DNA of 18,755 nt. Origin: WJMT01 sp964445575 (GTDB lineage Bacteria; Acidobacteriota; Aminicenantia; Aminicenantales; Aminicenantaceae). Shown piece by piece: positions 8,026-14,861 of the stretch. The stretch lies in the NCBI GenBank assembly GCA_964445575.1, contig CAYULB010000041.1:1-18755 (forward strand). Reading direction: 5' to 3'. Numbering within the stretch: position 1 is the first letter of the stretch; every line of letters begins with the position of its first letter. A model generated the notes under the pieces. It was not told the DNA's origin. It was given only the letters and a program-made list of their open reading frames with translations, and made no database searches. Position numbers and translations under genes: made by a program.

Positions 8026-8050
8026 AGAATATCATAAATGATGATATTCT
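8026..8050. repeat. Perfect 10-bp inverted repeat between degP and tmk
   Basis: AGAATATCAT (8026-8035) and ATGATATTCT (8041-8050) are exact reverse complements separated by AAATG. The site lies near the middle of the 218-bp divergent region, 81 bp from the degP start and 114 bp from the tmk start. It is AT-rich with no flanking U-run, so it fits a dimeric regulator operator better than a terminator. The rest of this intergenic region shows nothing I can name. Confidence 0.5.
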
Positions 8051-8163
8051 TCAATTTCCTGTTATTTCTTATAACCCATTCAGTCAAGAAAAGTTGCACC
8101 TAAAGAGTGATTTTTGGAAATATTCATAAAAGCGGGAGGGAATACAAAACCTGTGAATTGTGA

Positions 8164-8826
8164 ATGGTTAATGGTAAAATGTTTTTCATGAATCAAAAAC
8201 AAAAAAAACTGGAGAGAGGATTCTTTGTTGTTCTAGAAGGGATTGATGGATGCGGGAAGACCACTCAGGCAAAAAAGCTGGTCAAAGTGCTCAGGGAAAA
8301 GGGATTCGAGGTAGTTTTTTTAAAAGAGCCTTCTGATGGGCGGTGGGGGAAGACAATAAAGGAGAAAGCACGTCATCAAAATGGATTGACTCCTGAACAA
8401 GAATTTAAACTTTTTCAAAAAGACAGAGAAGAAAATGTCAAGCTGAACATAAAGCCCGCCTTAAAAGAGAGAAACATAGTGATACTGGATCGGTATTATT
8501 TTTCGACCATGGCTTATCAGAGTGTAAAGGGAATTGATATCAGTAAAATTAAAAAACAAAATGAGGAAACTGCTGTGCCCCCGGATTTGGTCATTATATT
8601 AGATGTGGATGCCAGAACAGGATTGGACCGTATCAAGGATAGGGAGAAAAAGGATGAGCTTTTTGAAAGAGAAGATTATCTGAGAAAAGTCAGAAAAGTA
8701 TTCCAGAGTTTTACCGGAGAGAACATTGTTCACTTGGATGGCAGGGAGGACAAGGACACATTGTTTTCAAAGATTGAAATTTTGGTGATGGACTGCATCA
8801 GGGATTTAATGGTTCCACACACCTAG
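8164..8826 (+). CDS. tmk: Thymidylate kinase (dTMP kinase)
   Basis: A 220-aa nucleotide kinase that converts dTMP to dTDP for DNA synthesis. The P-loop is GIDGCGKTT (26-34) after FFVVLEG. The dTMP-site segment EPSDGRWGK (55-63) is of the EP-[ST]-D-G-x-W-G type rather than the EPGGT type of E. coli. Arg88 lies in the conserved helix FQKDREENVKLNIKPAL, and the DR(Y/F)xxSxxAYQ motif is DRYYFSTMAYQ (109-119). The Arg/Lys-rich LID follows near 156-176. An in-frame stop directly precedes the ATG at 8164. The conserved domain begins only at about residue 19, so ATG 8188 (MNQKQKK) is also possible. Neither has a clear Shine-Dalgarno; GGGAGGG at 8134-8140 is too distant. The PBP gene follows after 35 bp. 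Confidence 0.9.
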   Translation: MVNGKMFFMNQKQKKLERGFFVVLEGIDGCGKTTQAKKLVKVLREKGFEVVFLKEPSDGRWGKTIKEKARHQNGLTPEQEFKLFQKDREENVKLNIKPALKERNIVILDRYYFSTMAYQSVKGIDISKIKKQNEETAVPPDLVIILDVDARTGLDRIKDREKKDELFEREDYLRKVRKVFQSFTGENIVHLDGREDKDTLFSKIEILVMDCIRDLMVPHT

Positions 8827-8852
8827 ACTGAAAACAGGATTTCTGCTATATT
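8824..8852 (+). promoter_or_regulatory. Possible promoter for the penicillin-binding protein gene
   Basis: TAGACT (8824-8829, 4/6), a 17-bp spacer and TATATT (8847-8852, 5/6) overlap the tmk stop codon. Transcription would begin at about 8859-8860, 2-3 nt before the ATG at 8862. No Shine-Dalgarno is visible, so the message would be essentially leaderless. Confidence 0.4.
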
Positions 8853-8861
8853 TTAAAAGTC

Positions 8862-11381
8862 ATGGCTGAAAAAAAAGAGGAAAATAGAGAAAAGAAAAAA
8901 GTCATCATCAAGGTTCCTAAATTCAATTTCAAAAGCTTTCATTTAAAAAAGATATTCCACAGAAAAGATAAATCTGAAAGAAAAGGGAATAAAAAGATAT
9001 TTAAAACCCTTATCGCAGCCGCTGTTGTTTTGTTTGTTTGCGGGCTGGGTGTCTGCATCGGAGTTTACCGGGCCATTATGCAGAATCTCCCCGATATTTC
9101 GGTCTTAGAGGAGATGAAGCCCAGCATTATCACTTACCTTTATTCAGATAATGGAGAGGTTTTTGGGGAATATGCATTTCAAAAGAGAATTCAAGTCCAG
9201 TACGAGGACCTTCCAGAGAACTTAAAAAAAGCCATTATAGCCACTGAGGACCCCCGCTTTTACCGTCATCACGGGATTGATTTTTTAGGCATCCTCAGAG
9301 CCATTAAAGAAGATATCAAACTGATATTCACACCCCAGCGGCTTCACGGAGGCAGCACTCTCAGCCAGCAGCTAGTCAGGGGACTGCTCCTGCACAGAAA
9401 ACAGGTCATAAGGCGCAAGATCAAAGAGTGGATTTTGGCGCTTCAGCTTGAGAAAAATTATTCCAAGGACGAAATCTTGACTATGTACTGCAACCAATTC
9501 AACCTGGGCCATGGAGCTTATGGAGTTGAGGCAGCTGCCCAGCTGTACTTTGATAAAAGCGTTTCGGAACTTGACTTAGATGAATCAGCTCTCATAGTCG
9601 GAATCTTCCGAAGCCCGGCCAATTATTCTCCCTACCGGAATTATGACCTCACTCTGCGGAGAAGAAATCATGTGATAAACAGGATGCTCGGAGAAAAATA
9701 CATCACCAGGCAAGAGGCAGAGGAGGCAAAAGAAGAAAGGCTGAATGTTCTGCCTCTTCATCGGGAGGATTCAGAATTTGCAGCTTATTTTAGAGAAGAA
9801 ATCCGCAGATATCTCTACAATAATTACGGAGCAGAGGCTCTGTATCATGGAGGGCTCCGCATTTACACCACCTTGGACATGAAGCTGCAGGAGTATGCAG
9901 AAAAAGCCTTGAGAACCCAGCTTCGGGTTCTGGATAAAAGACAGGGCTGGCGAGATGATAAAGCCAATTGTCTAGAGCTGGGTTTAGAGGAGGAGGGATT
10001 ACTAGAATTGGAGGGACCGTTTAAAGATGAGGAGAAAGAGAATACCTACTTAACGGACTGGAGAAAGCCGGAAATAAATCCAGAAGAGGTAGTAGATGCG
10101 GTGGTTCTGGAAGTATCAACTCGGGAAGCTCAGGTCAAAGTCAAAGATTATATGGGAAAAATCACCAATAAAGATATCGATTGGACCGGAACAAGAAACC
10201 TTGAGCGGCTTATCAAAAAAGGCGACATCATTCATGTGATGATTCACAGCATGGATGAAGAAAACAAATCCTTCCAAGCTTCTCTGGAACAGGAGCCTGA
10301 ACTGGAAGGTGCTTTTCTGGTGATCGAACCTCAAACCGGAAAGGTAAAAGCAATGGTGGGAGGCTATTCTTTTCAGCGAAGCGAATGGAACAACGCCACT
10401 CAGGCCATGCGGCAGTCTGGCTCTGTGATCAAACCGATTCTTTACACGGCCGGGCTGGAAAACGGCTTAACAACAGCCAGCACATTTATTGATGAGCCGG
10501 TAAAATTTAAAGACAAGTGGTCGGGGAAGATCTGGGACCCTCCTAATTATGATGAAAAATACAAGGGGAGAGTGACCCTAAGAAGAGGCCTTGAAGAATC
10601 AAGAAATATTGTCACAGCCAAACTCCTGGACCACATCTCTCCCCAAGAGGGAGTGAGATACTGCAAAAAATTCGGATTAAGCTCCAATATCCTTCCTTAT
10701 CTTTCACTGGCCTTGGGTGCTTTTGAAGTGAAGATGATCGAACTGGTTTCAGCGTTTACTGTTTTTCCCAACCAGGGAGTGCGTATAGAGCCTTACTTCA
10801 TCAAAAGGATCGAAGATCGAAAGGGAAACGTACTGGAACAAGCGAGAGTGAAAGCCCACCATGTGATATCTCCTCAGATTGCTTATGTCATGACATCTTT
10901 ACTCAAGGGAGGTGTCCAAAGAGGGACTGGTTGGAGAGCCAGATCCTTGGAAATGTCCTTAGCAGGGAAAACAGGAACTACAGATGAGCATTCAGATGCT
11001 TGGTTTGTGGGATTTTCTCCGGAGCTGTGCGCCGGAGTCTGGGTGGGGCATAGAGAAGGGAGGATTCCTATTGGTGACAGACAATCGGGAGCTGTGGCGG
11101 CTCAGCCTGCATGGGTTGATTTTTTCTCCAGAATCATTGAAGAGAGAAAAAAGATGGCTGATGAGATGGGAATGGAATATGAGAAGGGAGAGTTTCCCGT
11201 ACCTCCCAATCTTTCCTTTGTGAATATAGATTATAAGACTGGACTGCTTCCCACGCCTATTTGTCCTCCTCAGTTTATTATTCGGGAAGTCTTTCTTCCT
11301 GGGACAGAACCAAATCGGTTCTGTTCCTACGAAGACCACATGATGACTTATGATTATTATGAATTAGTCAAAGACAACTAA
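8862..11381 (+). CDS. Class A penicillin-binding protein (PBP1A-type transglycosylase/transpeptidase)
   Basis: An 839-aa bifunctional peptidoglycan synthase, typical for PBP1A. A very basic cytosolic tail (about 1-46) precedes one membrane segment (about 47-72). The GT51 glycosyltransferase domain follows, with catalytic Glu129 in ATEDPRFYRHHGID, GGSTLSQQLVRG (163-174) and YCNQFNLGHGAYGVEAAAQ (209-227). An OB-like insertion (about 380-475) separates it from the transpeptidase. There the active-site motifs are SVIK (Ser521-Lys524), SRN (580-582) and KTGT (703-706). All catalytic motifs are intact, so both activities are expected at the periplasmic face of the inner membrane. It lies 35 bp downstream of tmk and converges on the W-rich protein gene, with 17 bp of AT-rich sequence between the stops. 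Confidence 0.96.
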   Translation: MAEKKEENREKKKVIIKVPKFNFKSFHLKKIFHRKDKSERKGNKKIFKTLIAAAVVLFVCGLGVCIGVYRAIMQNLPDISVLEEMKPSIITYLYSDNGEVFGEYAFQKRIQVQYEDLPENLKKAIIATEDPRFYRHHGIDFLGILRAIKEDIKLIFTPQRLHGGSTLSQQLVRGLLLHRKQVIRRKIKEWILALQLEKNYSKDEILTMYCNQFNLGHGAYGVEAAAQLYFDKSVSELDLDESALIVGIFRSPANYSPYRNYDLTLRRRNHVINRMLGEKYITRQEAEEAKEERLNVLPLHREDSEFAAYFREEIRRYLYNNYGAEALYHGGLRIYTTLDMKLQEYAEKALRTQLRVLDKRQGWRDDKANCLELGLEEEGLLELEGPFKDEEKENTYLTDWRKPEINPEEVVDAVVLEVSTREAQVKVKDYMGKITNKDIDWTGTRNLERLIKKGDIIHVMIHSMDEENKSFQASLEQEPELEGAFLVIEPQTGKVKAMVGGYSFQRSEWNNATQAMRQSGSVIKPILYTAGLENGLTTASTFIDEPVKFKDKWSGKIWDPPNYDEKYKGRVTLRRGLEESRNIVTAKLLDHISPQEGVRYCKKFGLSSNILPYLSLALGAFEVKMIELVSAFTVFPNQGVRIEPYFIKRIEDRKGNVLEQARVKAHHVISPQIAYVMTSLLKGGVQRGTGWRARSLEMSLAGKTGTTDEHSDAWFVGFSPELCAGVWVGHREGRIPIGDRQSGAVAAQPAWVDFFSRIIEERKKMADEMGMEYEKGEFPVPPNLSFVNIDYKTGLLPTPICPPQFIIREVFLPGTEPNRFCSYEDHMMTYDYYELVKDN

Positions 11382-11398
11382 CCTTACGTATTATTTTT

Positions 11399-13063
11399 TT
11401 ATTTTTTCTTCTTTTTTACTGTCTTTGTGCCTGAAGTTTTCTTTGTTTGTGAAGCTGAACTTGTCCTGCTCCGGGATACAGTTTTGCTGGATCTGGATAA
11501 AGATGAGGTGGACTTGCCGGATGACGAGGTTATTCTTTTTGAAGTGGCTCCGCTTTTATAAGGATTTGTCCGGGTTTTGATGTACTGGCTCTTTCCACTG
11601 GAAAAATACTTTAATGCCCTTTCTACAATGGAGCTGGTTTCTTTTTTTGTATTCTGGGGGAGGTATTTATCTATTTTCTCTCTTAAGGAGGAGGGATAAC
11701 CGAATTCTCTGTGCACGATTCTTTCTTTGTTCGGATCCCTTAGATTTCTGGGGCTTGGTTTGTCTTTGGACGCATTTCCAGGGAGCTGGGATGGACTGGT
11801 TCCCATCTCAGTGTCATCTTTGCTGTGAGTCAGAAGGACTTTCTCAGAACCTAATTTTTTTACGGAAACGAAATGGGGGATGTCTTTCACTGCGGGAGTG
11901 CTTTTCTGAAAAGTTGGGATGTCCAGTTTTTTAAGAGAAGTCCTATTGAGAGCTTCTTCAGAAAGATTCTTTGCCTTCAGTCGGTCTTTATGCACCACTG
12001 TGATGGCATTAGACTGGGAAGGGTAAGTGTCACTGTTGTAGCTGGGGTAAAAGATATTGTTTATGATAACTATCGGATATCCGTAATAGCTTACAGGGAC
12101 CCATGCCCAGTAATCATTCCATCGGTACCATCTCACCCATGCGGGTCCCCATCTAACGGAGGGGATCCAGTACCATCCCCATTCAACACTCCAGTGCCAG
12201 CGACCAAAATGGAAGGTCACCCATCCCCATGGTTCATAAGGGACCCAGGTCCACCCGCAGATGGGATACCAAATCCAGCGTCCGTTTAAATAGGGGCGCC
12301 AGCTACGGCCGATACCGCTGGGTATCCAAACGTATCCGTAAGGAGGCATTGTGATCCACCGGCCGTGTGTATTCAGCTCGTATTCATACTCATAAAGTTC
12401 CTGGGGTAGATATCTTTTGGCAAAATGCTGTCTGATTAAGGAATCTCTTTGAACACTCCATTCATAAAAGCTGTCTCCGGCTGCTATAAAATCCAGCGGC
12501 TGTTCCATGGGGTACCCCCTTTGGGCCTCTAATTTTTGGCCGTCTTTGAGCAGTATAGATTCTGATTCCCCAGCTGCCTCTGCAATTCCCTGATAAACAA
12601 AAAAATCTGTGCTCTTATTTTCATTGATATTTATTCTGTAAGTTCCCTTGTCCAGAATGTATAATGAGATATCAGCTGTGTGGATCTCAATACTTTTTTC
12701 CATTTGAAGAGATCCCAGGCTTAATATAATATTTCCTGTCCAGAGTTTTATCTGAACAATGTCATTATCTATTGAAGGAAGCCCGGAAAAGTCCACTTTA
12801 GTATGGAAATCAAGCCTCACGTAATTGCTGTTTCCTAAATGAATTTCTGCTCTTCCTTCAGTGGTATTGACGCGATCTCCTTCTGCCACTGGCATGTTGA
12901 CCACTCCTTCTTCATAGCCAAGGTCTCCAGCCCTCTGAATGAATGTGCTGCCAGTTGTGCAGCTCAGCCTGGCTAAGGAGTTTTCAGTATACCGGATTTC
13001 TTCGCTAAAACTCATAGACAAAAAGAGAAAAAGTGAAAGAATGATGCAGGCTATTTTTCTCAT
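11399..13063 (-). CDS. Secreted FecR-like/DUF6600-type tryptophan-rich protein
   Basis: A 554-aa protein from the ATG at 13063. This start is chosen because it has a strong Shine-Dalgarno and begins a good signal peptide (MRKIACIILSLFLFLSMSFS). The open frame continues 70 codons further up, but that stretch looks non-coding. After the signal, residues about 25-185 resemble a FecR-type beta domain (VAEGDRVNTTEGRAEIHLG). Residues 234-322 are exceptionally aromatic, with 20 Trp between 236 and 321 and GRW recurring at 234, 261 and 287, about every 26-27 residues. This pattern is typical of proteins annotated DUF6600. The remainder is polar and ends in a Ser/Thr/Lys/Arg tail (about 500-554) closing with five lysines. 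Biochemical function is unknown. Export to the periplasm or cell surface is inferred. Confidence 0.8.
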   Translation of the reverse strand: MRKIACIILSLFLFLSMSFSEEIRYTENSLARLSCTTGSTFIQRAGDLGYEEGVVNMPVAEGDRVNTTEGRAEIHLGNSNYVRLDFHTKVDFSGLPSIDNDIVQIKLWTGNIILSLGSLQMEKSIEIHTADISLYILDKGTYRININENKSTDFFVYQGIAEAAGESESILLKDGQKLEAQRGYPMEQPLDFIAAGDSFYEWSVQRDSLIRQHFAKRYLPQELYEYEYELNTHGRWITMPPYGYVWIPSGIGRSWRPYLNGRWIWYPICGWTWVPYEPWGWVTFHFGRWHWSVEWGWYWIPSVRWGPAWVRWYRWNDYWAWVPVSYYGYPIVIINNIFYPSYNSDTYPSQSNAITVVHKDRLKAKNLSEEALNRTSLKKLDIPTFQKSTPAVKDIPHFVSVKKLGSEKVLLTHSKDDTEMGTSPSQLPGNASKDKPSPRNLRDPNKERIVHREFGYPSSLREKIDKYLPQNTKKETSSIVERALKYFSSGKSQYIKTRTNPYKSGATSKRITSSSGKSTSSLSRSSKTVSRSRTSSASQTKKTSGTKTVKKKKK

Positions 13064-13069
13064 TTTTTT

Positions 13070-13075
13070 CTCCTC
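13070..13075 (-). promoter_or_regulatory. Ribosome binding site of the W-rich protein gene
   Basis: GAGGAG on the minus strand lies 6 nt before the ATG at 13063. It places the start directly at the signal peptide rather than at the upstream ATG at 13273. Confidence 0.7.
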
Positions 13076-13247
13076 AACAATATCTATGCAATTATTATGC
13101 CATATTTTCTTCTCTAAAGGGATAGTTTTCAGGGTTTTGTTTCTGTCACATAAAGATGACGGGTGAATTCTAATGGGTACAGTATTATGGCTCTTGAAAA
13201 AAAGCTTGCCTCTCGCTGTAATGAAATTAATAATAGTAACATAATAT

Positions 13248-13360
13248 TTTTTTAGAATAGTATAGGTACACATGAATTGTTCTTGATTCGAGGTTTTATG
13301 AGTTTAATGAAATTCAGATATGGCTGAATTTCATCTCGGATCACCTTTTTTAGAATAGTA
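13248..13360. repeat. 15-bp direct repeats flanking a hairpin in the divergent intergenic region
   Basis: TTTTTTAGAATAGTA occurs at 13248-13262 and again at 13346-13360, 98 bp apart, and the match continues at 17 of 18 bases. Each copy contains TAGAAT, a 5/6 match to a -10 box; the second would start transcription about 23 nt before the ATG at 13386. The palindrome at 13307-13334 lies between the copies. The rest of the 322-bp gap (13064-13385) is AT-rich and shows no further gene. Confidence 0.5.
13307..13334. repeat. Perfect 11-bp inverted repeat upstream of the radical SAM gene
   Basis: ATGAAATTCAG (13307-13317) and CTGAATTTCAT (13324-13334) are exact reverse complements with a 6-nt loop. 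No U-run follows immediately (the T-run begins 12 bp later, within the direct repeat), so a regulator site or RNA hairpin is as likely as a terminator. Confidence 0.5.
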
Positions 13361-13385
13361 CAGTGAGGATGGAAAGAAGATAAAA

Positions 13386-14861
13386 ATGAGGTTTCAATTG
13401 TTCATCCCTCCCCAGGGCTATGTGGCACAGCGTTGGGAAGAGGGTACATCCATGCCGCCTTTGGGCATTCTTTCCTTAGCTGCGGTTTTAGAGAAAAGCG
13501 GAGTGCAAGTCGAGGTGGTGCCTGCAGATATTCTCGGCTACAAAAGAAAGGATATAGAGGAAAGAATCAAAAGGTTCGGTCCCCAAATAATAGGGATCAC
13601 CACCACCACTGAAAACCGGTTTGACAGTTTTAAGCTGGCTGCAGTCGCCAAAAAAATTGATCCGGAAATAGTGACAGTTTTGGGAGGGCCTCATGTGTCC
13701 ATGGCCAGGGAAGACACTTTAAGATATGTGGAGGATGTAGACATTGTGGTGATAGGGGAAGGGGAGATTACAGTATTAGAACTGGCTGAAGCAGTGGATT
13801 CTGGAAAAGACCTCTCCCGGGTAAAAGGGATTTTATTGAGGGAAAGTGGAGAAATCATTTTTACTGGTCAGAGAGAAAGGATTGAAGACCTGGATTCGCT
13901 CCCGTATCCAGCCCGGCATCTGGTGCCGATTGAGAAATATAATTTTTTTGTTCAAACAAAGGACGGAAAAAAGAGAAAAGCTCAAAACATGATGACCTCA
14001 AGAGGCTGTCCGTTTAACTGCTATTTTTGTGCCACTCCATCCAACTGGGGGCGAAGGATGCGGGGACATTCTCCGGAAAGAGTAGTGGAGGAGATTGGAT
14101 ATCTGGTTGACAAATACGGAACAGAATTTATCTGGTTTTATGATGATACTTTTAATTACAATCCCCAGCGTGTCCACCAGATCATGGACCTGATTATTCA
14201 GAAAAACTTGAATATTAAATTTTGTAATGAGTTCAGGATAGATGTTGTGGATAGACCTCTTTTGGAGAAAATGACCGAAGCAGGACTGGTGTGGGGCCAT
14301 TTTGGAATCGAGGCAGGAAATTCCCGTGTCAGAAAAGAAATCGTTAAAAAAAATTTTGACCTGGAGAAGGCAGTTCAATTTGTTAAATGGGCCAAAGAAC
14401 TTGGATTCATTCCCAATGCCTTTCTTGTTTTTTCCCATTACACAGAAACCTGGGAAGAAGCTCAGGAGACCATAGAGGTGATGAAAAAACTCAGGTCGAT
14501 CAATCCTGAGACAGAATTTTCAGCCTCTATTCTCCATATATATCCAGGCACTCCTCTGGAGGAGATCTCCCGGAAACAAGGAATCATCCCACAAGATTTT
14601 TCCTGGGCCAGAAAAAGACACATGAGAAAAGTTTTCGTGCTTCCCTCAGGCCAGGGAGACGTGCCTCTGTTTAAAGACCAACTCAGCTGGTTTAAAATCG
14701 CAGAGCTGGTGATGAGATGGTCTTCATCCAACAAAAAGATTGTTTCCGGCTCAAAAATTAGGTCAGCCTTGAAGAGACTTACTTCTTTTAAAGATATCTA
14801 TATCTATTTTGCTTTTTTGGTAAAATATGTATCTCAGACAGTGAAGAAGTTTTTCCGCTGA
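13386..14861 (+). CDS. B12-binding-domain radical SAM protein
   Basis: A 491-aa protein. The N-terminal half (about 1-150) is a cobalamin-binding-type Rossmann domain, with MPPLGILSLAAVLEKSG (23-39), IIGITTTTENRF and VLGGPHVSM. The classical DxHxxG cobalt-ligand motif is not visible, as is common in this class. The radical SAM core begins at TSRGCPFNCYFC, where Cys208, Cys212 and Cys215 (CxxxCxxC) hold the 4Fe-4S cluster, and continues with FIWFYDDTFN and WGHFGIEAGN. It resembles BchE-like or methyltransferase-type enzymes, but the substrate cannot be assigned. A purine-rich GGAAAG lies 9 nt before the ATG. The C terminus is basic. The stop codon directly abuts the stop of the convergent smc gene. 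Confidence 0.9.
   Translation: MRFQLFIPPQGYVAQRWEEGTSMPPLGILSLAAVLEKSGVQVEVVPADILGYKRKDIEERIKRFGPQIIGITTTTENRFDSFKLAAVAKKIDPEIVTVLGGPHVSMAREDTLRYVEDVDIVVIGEGEITVLELAEAVDSGKDLSRVKGILLRESGEIIFTGQRERIEDLDSLPYPARHLVPIEKYNFFVQTKDGKKRKAQNMMTSRGCPFNCYFCATPSNWGRRMRGHSPERVVEEIGYLVDKYGTEFIWFYDDTFNYNPQRVHQIMDLIIQKNLNIKFCNEFRIDVVDRPLLEKMTEAGLVWGHFGIEAGNSRVRKEIVKKNFDLEKAVQFVKWAKELGFIPNAFLVFSHYTETWEEAQETIEVMKKLRSINPETEFSASILHIYPGTPLEEISRKQGIIPQDFSWARKRHMRKVFVLPSGQGDVPLFKDQLSWFKIAELVMRWSSSNKKIVSGSKIRSALKRLTSFKDIYIYFAFLVKYVSQTVKKFFR

Noticed and set aside
8151..8181. Repetitive TGAATTGTGAATGG-like stretch before tmk as a repeat array
   Set aside because: It is a short low-complexity stretch without regular unit length; no array or CRISPR-like structure.
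11382..11398. AT-rich 17 bp between the convergent PBP and W-rich genes as a bidirectional terminator
   Set aside because: A T-run is present, but the only stem I can draw (TTAGT/ACTAA at the PBP gene end) is 5 bp and weak.
11873..12289. 138-codon plus-strand open frame opposite the W-rich gene
   Set aside because: It is an antisense shadow of the Trp/Gly/Pro-rich coding strand, with no start signals and no recognisable motif.
13064..13273. 70-codon N-terminal extension of the W-rich protein
   Set aside because: The composition is unlike a protein N terminus, and a strong Shine-Dalgarno plus signal peptide sits at the internal ATG at 13063.
13998..14438. 146-codon minus-strand open frame inside the radical SAM gene
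   Set aside because: It lies fully antisense to the conserved radical SAM core and has no domain resemblance.
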